Positions 41,496-49,959 of a stretch of DNA of 64,000 nucleotides are shown piece after piece. The notes beneath the pieces are model-generated. The model searched no databases, was not told the DNA's origin, and worked only from the letters and a program-made list of their open reading frames with translations. The position numbers and the translations under genes are program-made. Numbering within the stretch: the first letter of the stretch is position 1; each line of letters starts with the position of its first letter. Source of the DNA: JANQRA01 sp035550735 (lineage in GTDB: Bacteria; Actinomycetota; Acidimicrobiia; Spongiisociales; ZC4RG35); NCBI GenBank assembly GCA_035550735.1, contig DASZOM010000052.1, positions 1 through 64,000 of the forward strand. The letters run 5' to 3'.

Positions 41496-42188
41496 ATGGC
41501 CGATGGAGCGGTGGTCGTGGTGGGTGGGACCGGGGGGCTGGGTCAGGAGGTCGCCCGTCACTACGTGGACCAGGGCCGCAAGGTCGTGATAACCGGGAGC
41601 GAGCAGTCCCGCACCGAGACCGTCGCCGGCGAGCTGGGCGACGGTGTCAGCGCCATCGGTTTCGACCTCGCCCAGCCGGAGACGATCGCCGGTGCGCTGG
41701 CCGACGTGGGCCCGGTGTCCCGTCTCGTGCTCGCCTCGATCGCCCGGGACAACAACCCGGTCAAGGAGTACGACATCGCCGGGGCCATCAACCTGACCAC
41801 GATGAAGCTGGTCGGATACACCGAGACGGTTCATACCCTCCTCGGCCGCTTCGGCGACGACACGTCGGTCGTGATGTTCGGCGGCCGGGCCAAGGACCGT
41901 CCCTATCCCGGCTCCACCACGGTGACCACCGTGAACGGCGGCGTCAGCACCCTGATCCGCACCCTCGCCATCGAGCTGGCCCCGGTGCGCTTCAACGCCA
42001 TCCATCCCGGGATCGTCGGCGACAGCCCCTATTGGAAGGACAAGAACCTCGACGGTGTCGTGGCCCGGACTCCCACCGGCCGGCTGGCCACCATCGCCGA
42101 TGTGGTCGACGCTACCGTGTTCCTCCTCGAGAACCCTGCGGTGAACGGGGTGAATCTGTATGTCGACGCCGGTTGGATGCTGATGTGA
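41496..42188 (+). CDS. SDR-fold protein lacking the catalytic triad
   Basis: The 230-residue protein has a Rossmann start, VVVVGGTGGLGQEVARHYVD, and ends in NGVNLYVDAGWMLM like classical SDR enzymes. When the segment before ELAPVRFNAIHPG is aligned without gaps to the SDR consensus, the catalytic Tyr is Val and the Lys is Asn (STTVTTVNGGVSTL). The preceding catalytic Ser position is Gly (VVMFGGRAK). It may bind NAD(P) without redox activity. A GGGAGAGAAG site precedes the ATG. Its stop overlaps the XRE-cupin regulator start (GTGA), so the two proteins are made together. Confidence 0.85.
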   Translation: MADGAVVVVGGTGGLGQEVARHYVDQGRKVVITGSEQSRTETVAGELGDGVSAIGFDLAQPETIAGALADVGPVSRLVLASIARDNNPVKEYDIAGAINLTTMKLVGYTETVHTLLGRFGDDTSVVMFGGRAKDRPYPGSTTVTTVNGGVSTLIRTLAIELAPVRFNAIHPGIVGDSPYWKDKNLDGVVARTPTGRLATIADVVDATVFLLENPAVNGVNLYVDAGWMLM

Positions 42189-42832
42189 GCGATAGCCACC
42201 GGGCACCTGAGCTGTTCCACGGGCTCGATGGGATCGGCGACCGTCTGCGAGAGGAACGGATACGGGCCGGGCTCAGCCAGCGCGAGCTGGCGCGTCGGCT
42301 GGGGCTCTCGGCCAGCCTCATCTCCCAGCTGGAGAGTGGTCTCTCCAAGCCTTCGGTGGGCACCCTCTATGCGATCGTCACCGAGCTCAACCTCTCACTC
42401 GACCGGGTGATCCGTGGCGAGGACTTCAATGGCGACGGCACCCCCACCGGAAAGCCCGACGAGACCGGAGTCGACCCCCTGGTCCACCCGGAGGATCGTC
42501 AGGTGATCGATCTCGCCTCCGGGGTGAGATGGGAGGAGCTGACCGCGACCTCCGAGGAGGGCGTCGACTTCCTGCTCGCCACCTACGAGGTGGGAGGAGC
42601 CTCGACTCCCGACCAGTCGCTGATGCGTCATCACGGCCGGGAATACGGGTACGTGATGAGCGGGACACTGGGCATCCAGATCGGCTTCCAGGAATACGTC
42701 CTGTCCCCGGGTGACTCCATCGCCTTCGACTCGACCCGGCCCCATCGTCTCTACAACAAGGGCGACACCCCGGTGCAGGCGATCTGGTTCGTCTCCGGAC
42801 GCGACGCCGACCACCGGGTCCACACCGAGTAG
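42185..42832 (+). CDS. XRE-family regulator with C-terminal cupin sensor
   Basis: The 215-residue protein has an N-terminal helix-turn-helix (RLREERIRAGLSQRELARRL then SASLISQLESGLSKPSVGTL, about 18-60). A C-terminal cupin (about 115-210) includes MRHHGREYGYVMSGTLGIQI and SPGDSIAFDSTRPHRLYN. Such regulators control nearby catabolic operons and bind a metabolite in the cupin. Its place beside the 41-to-27 kb operon and the two operator-like sites makes it the best candidate regulator of that operon. The GTG start at 42185 overlaps the SDR stop. Confidence 0.92.
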   Translation: MSDSHRAPELFHGLDGIGDRLREERIRAGLSQRELARRLGLSASLISQLESGLSKPSVGTLYAIVTELNLSLDRVIRGEDFNGDGTPTGKPDETGVDPLVHPEDRQVIDLASGVRWEELTATSEEGVDFLLATYEVGGASTPDQSLMRHHGREYGYVMSGTLGIQIGFQEYVLSPGDSIAFDSTRPHRLYNKGDTPVQAIWFVSGRDADHRVHTE

Positions 42833-42833
42833 A

Positions 42834-43250
42834 TCAGGCCGAACGCTCTTTCCAGGCGGCGATCTGCCGCTGCACGGCTGCCGCGTCGAACCAGGCGTTC
42901 TCGTAGCTGATGAGCCCATCCCGGATCTCGAAGATGTGCAGGATCCGGATGTTCACCGGCGCACCTCCGCCTTCCATGCCCGACCAGACCCCCTCGACGT
43001 GACCGGTGAGTATCGACTCGTCCACGACATGCCGCCCGTCATCACCCGTGAAGCGCTTCACCGACCTCAGCTCGACGTCGGGGATGGCGTCGATGATCGA
43101 GGCGTAGACCGAGCCGACCTCCGCTTTCCCGTGGAAGGGGGCTTCGGGATGGGTGACGTCGTCCCAGACGATGTCTTCTGTGTACGTGGCGAGGGTCGCG
43201 GCCACGTCGTGGGCGTTCTCGGCTGCGAAGTGACGGTCGATGATGTCCAT
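42834..43250 (-). CDS. SnoaL-like/nuclear transport factor 2 fold protein
   Basis: The 138-residue protein has the NTF2-like pattern: an N-terminal helix (MDIIDRHFAAENAHDVAATL), then TYTEDIVWDDVTHPEAPFHG and strands ending in HIFEIRDGLISYENAWFD. Such folds include ketosteroid isomerases, polyketide cyclases and proteins with no shown activity. The ATG at 43250 is the likely start; an in-frame start seven codons earlier is also possible. It converges with the XRE-cupin gene, one base apart. Confidence 0.83.
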   Translation of the reverse strand: MDIIDRHFAAENAHDVAATLATYTEDIVWDDVTHPEAPFHGKAEVGSVYASIIDAIPDVELRSVKRFTGDDGRHVVDESILTGHVEGVWSGMEGGGAPVNIRILHIFEIRDGLISYENAWFDAAAVQRQIAAWKERSA

Positions 43251-43300
43251 GGGGCAACGATATGCCCACATGCACCGGCTGCGCCCTATAGATTGCGCGT

Positions 43301-43660
43301 ATGGGGCTCATTCTCAACCTGCTGGCCACGGCGGCTTCCCTGTGGGTGGCGGTGTGGCTGATCGACGGCTTCGAATTCGACGGCCAGTGGTGGCAATTCA
43401 TCATCATCGCCCTCATCCTCGGGATCGCCAACGCGGTGGTGAAGCCGATCCTGAAGATCCTGAGCCTGCCCCTGGTGATCCTCACCCTGGGTCTGTTCCT
43501 CCTGGTGGTCAATGCGATCGTCCTTCAGATCGTGGTGTGGCTCTCCGGGGTCTTCGAGCTCGGTCTGACCTCGACCGGTTTCTTCTGGGCGACCTTCCTC
43601 GCCTCGATCGTCGTCTCGATCGCCGCCTGGCTGATCGGGGCGATCCTCCCCGACGACTGA
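43301..43660 (+). CDS. Four-span holin-superfamily-IV membrane protein
   Basis: The 119-residue protein has four hydrophobic spans and the PF04020-type phrases ILGIANAVVKPILKILSLPL and ILTLGLFLLVVNAIVL. In spite of the family name (phage holin IV), chromosomal members are widespread in actinobacteria and have no proven lytic role. No phage gene is near. It is followed by a long hairpin shared with the convergent acyltransferase gene. Confidence 0.87.
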   Translation: MGLILNLLATAASLWVAVWLIDGFEFDGQWWQFIIIALILGIANAVVKPILKILSLPLVILTLGLFLLVVNAIVLQIVVWLSGVFELGLTSTGFFWATFLASIVVSIAAWLIGAILPDD

Positions 43661-43672
43661 GCCCCTTCGCGC

Positions 43673-43719
43673 AACCCAGGGTTATGAGCGTCGCTGGGCG
43701 ACGCTCACAACCCTGGGTT
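43673..43719. terminator. Palindromic hairpin between convergent genes
   Basis: Two 22-base arms pair with one mismatch around a TGG loop. The outer part is AACCCAGGGTT and the inner part is TGAGCGTCGC. It lies between the stops of the holin-like gene and the acyltransferase gene and would end transcription from both sides. Its outer end matches the first 12 bases of the window, which suggests a repeated element. Confidence 0.75.
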
Positions 43720-43721
43720 CG

Positions 43722-45059
43722 CTAGCTCGGACCGGGGACTCTGGCCACTCCCCCGATCACCACGCCGACCACCGGCAGGCTGAGCACCAGGCCGTTGAGA
43801 CCGTCCTGGTCGGCGATGCCGATCGCGGCCAGGAGGCCGAGACCGGTGCAGACCAGGGCGACGGCCAGGACCGGCCGCCACCAGAGCGGAGCCGGCCGGG
43901 AGTCTCGCTCCGGGCGCTCGAAGCGCCCGAAGATCGCGATCAATGCGGCGGTGGGGACGACGAGGACGGCGAACCACAACGGCCGGGTCGCCCACCAGAC
44001 ACCCGTGAGCGGCGCGATCCCGAACCCCCAGCCACCGGCGAGCAGCCCGAGCCCGATCACGATCACCATCGCCGTGAGATGCCAGAGGTAGAGGGACATG
44101 ATCCGGGCGCTGATCGCCACAACCGTGGTCCACGCCCCGACCCGGGCCATCAGACGCTGCAGGGCAGGCTCTGCCAGCAGGACGGCCCCGGCCTGGAAGA
44201 GCCCGAGGAGGACGAGGGTCACCCGCGGCGGGTAGGAGTTGGTGACCTGGGCGGTGTCGAGCCCGACCATAGCCACCGGATAGGGCCCCGCCCCCACCAG
44301 GGCCAGGGTGCCGGCAAGCCCGGCCAGGGTCAGGGCGAGGCGTCGGGGCACGCCCCGAAGCCGTCCGTCGACCCAGGCGTAGCCCAGCTGGTGCACCGTT
44401 CCCCAGACGAACACGTAGTTGAGGAAGCCGACCCACACCACACCGGCGCCGATCGAGAGCAGGTCGGCCGTCCCCGCCAGGGCGATGCCGGCCACGATGG
44501 ACCACCATCCCGTCCGCTCCCAGATCAAGAGTGCGGCCGGGGCGAGGGTGACGATCAACACGTAGGCAGCGAGGAACCAGGTCGGAACCAGGGCGACCTG
44601 TGAGGCGAGCTGGAGGATCTCCCAGTCCAGCCCGAGACGAAGCCCCAGCCATCCGCCGAACGTCCACACCAAGAGGAGCGGGACGACCGGGAGAGCGAGT
44701 CTGCGAAGCCGGGCCCGCAGCCAGGCACCGTAGGGCGAGCCATCCCGTCGGGCCGAGCGCCAGGACAGGGCGTTGGAGAACCCTCCCACGAAGAAGAACA
44801 GCGGCATCACCTGGAACACCCAGGTGAGGGGGTGGGTCCAGCCGGCCAGCTCGAGGAGGTGGCCGGGGACGATCTCGGCGTCCTCGAAGGTGATCGCCGC
44901 CATCAGCCAGTGGCCGAGCACAACCACCAGGATCGAAGTGACCCGAACCAGGTCGACGACCCGATTCCGTGTCGGCGGTGTCGCCTCGGCCATCGCCCGG
45001 GCGGATGTGAGGAAGCTGATCGGCGGATTCTGCCAGCGAGAGGGCCACCGGCCTGTCAT
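43722..45059 (-). CDS. Acyltransferase 3 family membrane protein
   Basis: The 445-residue protein has ten to twelve spans and the family opening NRVVDLVRVTSILVVVLGHW, with the conserved His in the first span. It also has QVMPLFFFVGGFSNALSW and TWFLAAYVLIV. Members transfer acyl groups to sugars or lipids at the membrane; the acceptor is unknown. The ATG at 45059 leaves only 26 bp to the divergent gene. An internal ATG at 44993 would leave a more usual promoter space and shorten the unusual N-terminal tail. Confidence 0.87.
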   Translation of the reverse strand: MTGRWPSRWQNPPISFLTSARAMAEATPPTRNRVVDLVRVTSILVVVLGHWLMAAITFEDAEIVPGHLLELAGWTHPLTWVFQVMPLFFFVGGFSNALSWRSARRDGSPYGAWLRARLRRLALPVVPLLLVWTFGGWLGLRLGLDWEILQLASQVALVPTWFLAAYVLIVTLAPAALLIWERTGWWSIVAGIALAGTADLLSIGAGVVWVGFLNYVFVWGTVHQLGYAWVDGRLRGVPRRLALTLAGLAGTLALVGAGPYPVAMVGLDTAQVTNSYPPRVTLVLLGLFQAGAVLLAEPALQRLMARVGAWTTVVAISARIMSLYLWHLTAMVIVIGLGLLAGGWGFGIAPLTGVWWATRPLWFAVLVVPTAALIAIFGRFERPERDSRPAPLWWRPVLAVALVCTGLGLLAAIGIADQDGLNGLVLSLPVVGVVIGGVARVPGPS

Positions 45060-45085
45060 GCCCTTGCTTAAGCTCCCGCCACCCC

Positions 45086-45517
45086 ATGATCCCCGCGCTC
45101 ACCATCCTCCACATCGCCATCGCCGCGGCATGGTTCGGGCACAAGCTGTTGATACCCGGTGACATCAGACGTTCGGCGGGGGCAGGTCAGGACGAAGCCC
45201 TCGCCTTGTTGAGACGTCTCAGACGAGCGGAGCGATTGGGCCGGCTCACCGGTCTGGGCACCGTCGTGTCAGGTGGGTTGCTGGCCTGGGTGGTGGGGAT
45301 CGGAAAGGTCGGCGTCGCGACCTGGGTCGGGGCGGGGCTGGTTGTCGTTGCCATCGCGATCGGCGCCGTGATCGCCCGGCCGGCCATGAAGACGCTCGTA
45401 GCCGCGGCCGAGTCCGGCGACCGTATCGCGGCCAGCGTCGCCGGCGCTCAGATCGGGAGGGTCCTGGGGATCGAGAGCCTCCTCTGGCTCGGTGCACTCA
45501 CCGCAATGGTGCTTTGA
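45086..45517 (+). CDS. Four-span membrane protein, unknown (DUF2269/CopD-like)
   Basis: The 143-residue protein has four spans, a conserved-looking His in ILHIAIAAAWFGHKLLIPGD and basic loops. The overall pattern resembles DUF2269 or CopD-like proteins, but the match is too weak to claim. It ends 25 bp before the stop of the convergent pirin gene. Confidence 0.6.
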   Translation: MIPALTILHIAIAAAWFGHKLLIPGDIRRSAGAGQDEALALLRRLRRAERLGRLTGLGTVVSGGLLAWVVGIGKVGVATWVGAGLVVVAIAIGAVIARPAMKTLVAAAESGDRIAASVAGAQIGRVLGIESLLWLGALTAMVL

Positions 45518-45542
45518 CACGGCGTGCCTGCCCGAGGAGGGC

Positions 45543-46559
45543 TCAGGACACCCGTTGCCGATCGCGGTGCTCGACTCTCCCGTCGGCATGGAGGGCAAAA
45601 CGGCCTTCGGACCGCTGGTGGACCGGGTCGGGTCGGGACCATGGCCATCCCCCGAACCGGGTGCGGCGATAGTCATCCACCGCCTGACGCAGCTCCTCGG
45701 CGCTGTTCATCACGAACGGCCCCAGCTGGAAGACCGGAGCCCCGATCGGGCGTCCCTGCAGCATGAGTATCTGGGCTGGGGCGCCCCGATTCTCGATGGG
45801 AGCGGTGGCGGTGGGATCGAGCCGCACCGCGGTGTCGATCTCGACCGGGGTGGAGGCGACAATGAGGTCGTCGCCGGCGAAGGAGTAGAGAGTGCGGTTG
45901 GTGCCGGCATGTGCCGGCGGCAGATCGAAACGCGCCCCAGGAGCGAGCCGGATCAACCAGATGGCGAAGTCGGTGTCGGGACGAGAGGCCCAGGAGTCCG
46001 GTGGCGGGGAAGGCGGGGCGCTCTCGCCGAGCCGGCCGGCGATCGTCTCGATCTCGACCCCAGGCGCCGGGGACACGGTCGGGATGTCCTCGCTCCAGAG
46101 CATGCCGAAATACGGGTCGACCATCTTGGACCGGGGCGGCAGGTTCAGCCAGATCTGGAAGAGCTCGAGCGGATTGTCCCCGGCCGGGTCGAGCAGCGGG
46201 AACATCTCGGCATGCATGATCCCGCTTCCCGTGGTGAGCCATTGGGTGTCTCCCTCGCCGTAGCGGGCAGTCGCCCCCAGGGAATCGGAGTGGTCGACGT
46301 AGCCACGCCGGACCACGGTGACGGTCTCGAAGCCGCGATGGGGATGCTGGGGGAATCCGGGGACCACCACCCCGTGATACATGCTCCAGCCGTCCAGATA
46401 CGAGAAGTCGGATCCGATGTTGCGGCCGTGCAAGGGCCGGGATGGGCCCAACTCCTCGTTGCCCGACGGATAGTGGTCGAGGTGGTGGACCGTGAACAGG
46501 AACGGGTCGAACCCCTCCCACGGAAAACCGAGGTCGACCAGGTCTGTGATGACGCTCAT
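45543..46559 (-). CDS. Pirin-family bicupin protein, distal to the trp operon
   Basis: The protein, about 338 residues long, has the pirin metal-binding segment PGFPQHPHRGFETVTVVRRG (about 67-86), followed by DHSDSLG and QWLTTGSGIMHAEM. The C-terminal pirin domain has LIRLAPGARFDLPPAHAG. Pirins bind iron and some are quercetin dioxygenases or redox cofactors of transcription factors. The ATG at 46559 is preferred, with an AGGGTGAG site just before it; a TTG at 46601 overlapping the trpA stop is an alternative. It lies 38 bp after trpA on the same strand, so it may be read from the trp promoter. Confidence 0.88.
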   Translation of the reverse strand: MSVITDLVDLGFPWEGFDPFLFTVHHLDHYPSGNEELGPSRPLHGRNIGSDFSYLDGWSMYHGVVVPGFPQHPHRGFETVTVVRRGYVDHSDSLGATARYGEGDTQWLTTGSGIMHAEMFPLLDPAGDNPLELFQIWLNLPPRSKMVDPYFGMLWSEDIPTVSPAPGVEIETIAGRLGESAPPSPPPDSWASRPDTDFAIWLIRLAPGARFDLPPAHAGTNRTLYSFAGDDLIVASTPVEIDTAVRLDPTATAPIENRGAPAQILMLQGRPIGAPVFQLGPFVMNSAEELRQAVDDYRRTRFGGWPWSRPDPVHQRSEGRFALHADGRVEHRDRQRVS

Positions 46560-46597
46560 CTCACCCTGCAACCCCGGGGCAGAGCCGTCTCTTCCCG

Positions 46598-47371
46598 TCA
46601 AGCCTCCGCCGACACCGGGCGCAGGTCGGCGAGGAAGCTGGCGGGGTCGTCACCACGGTCGATGGCATCGATGAGGGCCGAGCCCACCACCACGCCGTCG
46701 ACGTGTCCGGCGAGCCCGGCAACCTGGGCGCGCTCCCGCACCCCGAACCCGGCGAGCACGGGCAAGGTGGCTGCGGCCTTCACCCGATCCAGGTAGTCGA
46801 GAACCGCCTGGCCGAAGTGGGTCGAGCCTCCGGTGATCCCGGTGGTGGCGACCGCGTAGACGAATCCTCGACTTGCCGCGGCGAGACGTCGCAATCGGTC
46901 CTCGGGCGTGGTCGGCGCGACCAACTGCACCAGGCCGTGCCCGTCCGGATCGAGGATCTCGGCCAACGGACCACTCTCCTCGACCGGGAGGTCGGGGACG
47001 ATGAGCCCGGCCACACCTGTCTCGGTCATGCCGGCCACCAGTCTCTCCAACCCGAACGCGAGGAACGGGTTGTAGTAGCCCATGAACAGCACCGGAGTCT
47101 CGAGCCCGGCCTCCCCGACCGTTTCCAGGGCCCAGCGGAGATCGACACCCTGGGCGAGGGCGACATGACTCGCCTGCTGGATGGTGAGCCCGTCCGCCAT
47201 CGGATCGGTGAAGGGAATGCCGATCTCGACGACGTCGGCCGAAGCGGCCACCGCGGCGAGGATCTCCGGGAAGACCGACTTGGTGGGGTAGCCGGCGGTG
47301 ACGTAGGCGCAGAGAGCCTGACCGGAAGCCCTCTCGATGGCTGCGGTCACTTCGCCGATTCGGTCACTCAT
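46598..47371 (-). CDS. trpA: Tryptophan synthase alpha chain
   Basis: The 257-residue protein cleaves indole-3-glycerol phosphate to indole and glyceraldehyde 3-phosphate. The catalytic Glu is in VVEIGIPFTDPMADG (about 49-63), with the catalytic Asp in the same segment. YVTAGYPTKSVF and the phosphate loop near GFGVRERAQVAGL are also present. The ATG at 47371 overlaps the trpB stop by 8 bp. It is the last biosynthetic gene of the operon. Confidence 0.96.
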   Translation of the reverse strand: MSDRIGEVTAAIERASGQALCAYVTAGYPTKSVFPEILAAVAASADVVEIGIPFTDPMADGLTIQQASHVALAQGVDLRWALETVGEAGLETPVLFMGYYNPFLAFGLERLVAGMTETGVAGLIVPDLPVEESGPLAEILDPDGHGLVQLVAPTTPEDRLRRLAAASRGFVYAVATTGITGGSTHFGQAVLDYLDRVKAAATLPVLAGFGVRERAQVAGLAGHVDGVVVGSALIDAIDRGDDPASFLADLRPVSAEA

Positions 47372-48554
47372 CGCCGGGCTCCCGGATGATGTCGAGGTCC
47401 TTGTCGCCACGTCCGGAGACACAGATCACGATCGTCGCCCCCCGGTTCTCGACGGCCCAGCGTCTGGCACCGGCCAGGGCGTGCGCCGACTCCAGGGCGG
47501 GGATTATCCCCTCGGCCGCGGCGCATTCCCGAAGGGCGGCCACCGCCTCGGCGTCGCTGACCGCTCGATAGACGGCCCGCCCCGAGTCGCGCAACATGGC
47601 GTGCTCGGGACCGACGCCGGGGTAGTCGAGACCGGGGGCGACCGAATGGGTCTCCAGGATCTGCCCGTTCTCGTCCTGGAGCAGTGGGGTGAACGCCCCG
47701 TGGAGCACACCGGGCGTCCCTTCGCCGAGTGTGGCGCTGTGGGCTGCCCCGTTGCCCCCCGCCTCGATCCCGAGGAGGCCCACCTGCGGATCGTCGACGA
47801 AGCCGCGGAAGATCCCCATCGAGTTCGAGCCTCCGCCGACACAGGCCACCACCACGTCGGGGAGCGCTCGCCGGGCGGCGATCACCTGCTCCCGGGCCTC
47901 GACACCGATGACCGACTGCAACCCGGCCACCAGCGTCGGATAGGGGTGGGGGCCGACCACCGAGCCGAGGAGGTAGTAGGTCCGCTCCGGGTCGGAGACC
48001 CAGTCACGCATCGCCTCGTCGATAGCGGAGCGAAGAGTCCGGTCGCCTTTGTCCACCGGGATCACTTCGGCCCCGAGAAGACGCATCCGCTCCACATTGG
48101 AGTGCTGTCGCACCACGTCGACACTCCCCATGTACACGACACAGGGGAGGCCGACGCGGGCCGCCGCCGCAGCACTGGCGACACCATGCTGGCCGGCCCC
48201 GGTCTCGGCCACGATGCGGCTCGCCCCGAGGCGGCGAGCCAGAAGCGCCTGGCCGATGGCGTTGTTGATCTTGTGGGCGCCCGTGTGGCACAGATCTTCC
48301 CGTTTGAGGAACACCTCTGCTCCCCAGCTCCGTGACAGGGCTTCGGCGTAGGTCAGCGGAGTCGGTCGGCCTACGAACTCTCTCTGCTCCGTCGCCAGCA
48401 TCTCGGCGAAGACCGGATCGGAGAAGGACTCGGTCATCGCGGTCTCCAGACGCTCCAGCGCCGCCACCAGGGTCTCCGGGACGAAACGGCCCCCGTAGGC
48501 GCCGAAGCGGCCGCTGCCGGCAAGCTTCCCCAACGGCTCTGTCGCAACACTCAT
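47364..48554 (-). CDS. trpB: Tryptophan synthase beta chain
   Basis: The 396-residue protein joins indole to serine using pyridoxal phosphate. The PLP Lys lies in LCHTGAHKINNAIGQALLAR (about 90-109), the phosphate-binding segment is CVGGGSNSMGIFRGF, and the opening GRFGAYGGRFVPETL is the family start. Length and motifs are those of TrpB1, the partner of TrpA. The ATG overlaps the trpF stop (ATGA). Confidence 0.97.
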   Translation of the reverse strand: MSVATEPLGKLAGSGRFGAYGGRFVPETLVAALERLETAMTESFSDPVFAEMLATEQREFVGRPTPLTYAEALSRSWGAEVFLKREDLCHTGAHKINNAIGQALLARRLGASRIVAETGAGQHGVASAAAAARVGLPCVVYMGSVDVVRQHSNVERMRLLGAEVIPVDKGDRTLRSAIDEAMRDWVSDPERTYYLLGSVVGPHPYPTLVAGLQSVIGVEAREQVIAARRALPDVVVACVGGGSNSMGIFRGFVDDPQVGLLGIEAGGNGAAHSATLGEGTPGVLHGAFTPLLQDENGQILETHSVAPGLDYPGVGPEHAMLRDSGRAVYRAVSDAEAVAALRECAAAEGIIPALESAHALAGARRWAVENRGATIVICVSGRGDKDLDIIREPGDE

Positions 48555-49147
48555 GTCCTGACCAACCTCTCTGCCGCAGAGTGCGCTGCAGCGACGAATT
48601 CCCTGATGCGCCCGGGGTCCTTGATCCCGGGCCCTGACTCGACCCCACTGCTGACGTCGACTCCGTGGGGCTGCACCGTCTCGATCACGTCGAACACGTT
48701 GTGGGGGTCGAGACCGCCGGCGAGGATCATGCTCCCTCGACGGGCGAGCTTGGCTGCCCGGGCCCGATCGACCTCCATCCCGACACCACTCGATGCCCCC
48801 TCGTAGAGAAAGAGCGACCCGTGGGCCGGTGTCCCCGGCGAGCCCTCCCGGTAGACGGGTAACACCGCACGGGCCGCGATCGAAGGGATGACCTCGTGGT
48901 CGGCCTGCACCAGGTCGGCGGGGAACTCTCGCAGGGCCATCTCCACCTCCCCCGGCTCGGGCCTGCGGAAGACAGCCACTCTGAGCACCCCTTCGGGGAG
49001 GGCTTCGGCGAGGGAGGCGGCTGTCGCCGGTGTGACACGTCGCGGTGACCGGGCGAACACGAATCCGACTGCGTCCACCCCGACGTCGGAACAGGCAGTC
49101 ACAGCCTCCTCGGTGGTGATCCCGCAGATCTTGACGAGCAGGCTCAT
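48551..49147 (-). CDS. trpF: Phosphoribosylanthranilate isomerase
   Basis: The 198-residue protein has the TrpF start VKICGITTEEAVTAC with the general-base Cys. DAVGFVFARSPRRV follows, then the phosphate region ILAGGLDPHNVFDVIE and GVDVSSGVESGPGIKDPGRI. It isomerises phosphoribosylanthranilate. Many actinobacteria lack trpF and use PriA for this step, so a dedicated gene inside the operon is worth noting. ATGA overlaps couple it to trpC and trpB. Confidence 0.95.
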   Translation of the reverse strand: MSLLVKICGITTEEAVTACSDVGVDAVGFVFARSPRRVTPATAASLAEALPEGVLRVAVFRRPEPGEVEMALREFPADLVQADHEVIPSIAARAVLPVYREGSPGTPAHGSLFLYEGASSGVGMEVDRARAAKLARRGSMILAGGLDPHNVFDVIETVQPHGVDVSSGVESGPGIKDPGRIREFVAAAHSAAERLVRT

Positions 49148-49959
49148 CGCGATCCCGTGGGCACCGTGCGCCCCGCTCTGATCAGTTCCGCCAAGCTCTC
49201 CGCGGGCCGCTCCGATGTGACCAGTGAGGAACCGACGAGGGCAAGGCTGTATCCCAGTTCCCTGACCTCGACCACATCGTCCTCGGTTTCGATGCCGCTC
49301 TCCGCCACGGCCGGCAGCTGATCGGGCAGGTGCGGAGCCAGCGACCGAAACCGGCTCTTGTCCACTTCGAGGGTGCCCAGGTCGCGGCAGTTGACACCGA
49401 CGAGGACATCTCGATCGAAGACCGGGAAGGCCGTCTCCAGGTCGGAACGGTCGAACACCTCCACCAGGACGAACATGCCGAGCGAGAGCGCTCGATCTGT
49501 CATCTCGACGATCAGCCCGCCGGGCAGGAGACGGGCGATGAGCAGGACGCCGGAGGCTCCCGCCGCCCTCGCCTCGTCGACCTGAATCGGATCGACGAGG
49601 AAGTCCTTGCGCATCACGGGCACGTCGACCGTCGCGGTGACGGTCTCGAGATGGTCGATCGACCCGCCGAACCGGGTCTCCTCGGTCAGGACCGAGATCG
49701 CGATCGCCCCGGCATCGGCGAAGGCCCGAGCAAGGGCGACCACCGTCGACACGTCGCCGTCGTCGATCAGACGGCCGCGCGTCGGGCTGGCCAGCTTGGG
49801 CTCGGCGATCACGTCGAACGACCCCTCGCCGGGTCGCAACTGGCGGGGAGGGGGTGCCGATCGGAGACGGGCTTCGAGATCTGAGCTTCCGCCCCTCTCA
49901 TGCAGCCCGCTGGCCCGCCGCGCCGAGGCTTCGGCCATCGCGGTGAGGAAGTCAGACAC
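49144..49959 (-). CDS. trpC: Indole-3-glycerol phosphate synthase
   Basis: The 271-residue protein has FDVIAEPKLASPTRG (catalytic Lys), ISVLTEETRFGGSIDHL, VMRKDFLVDPIQVDEARAAG and GVNCRDLGTLEVD. It closes the indole ring by decarboxylation. The GTG at 49959 is chosen because AAGGAG lies 7 bases upstream; it overlaps the trpD stop by 8 bp. Confidence 0.95.
   Translation of the reverse strand: MSDFLTAMAEASARRASGLHERGGSSDLEARLRSAPPPRQLRPGEGSFDVIAEPKLASPTRGRLIDDGDVSTVVALARAFADAGAIAISVLTEETRFGGSIDHLETVTATVDVPVMRKDFLVDPIQVDEARAAGASGVLLIARLLPGGLIVEMTDRALSLGMFVLVEVFDRSDLETAFPVFDRDVLVGVNCRDLGTLEVDKSRFRSLAPHLPDQLPAVAESGIETEDDVVEVRELGYSLALVGSSLVTSERPAESLAELIRAGRTVPTGSR

Noticed and set aside
43301..43660. 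Prophage remnant based on the holin-like family name
   Set aside because: No other phage gene, integrase or attachment site is near; chromosomal members of this family are common.
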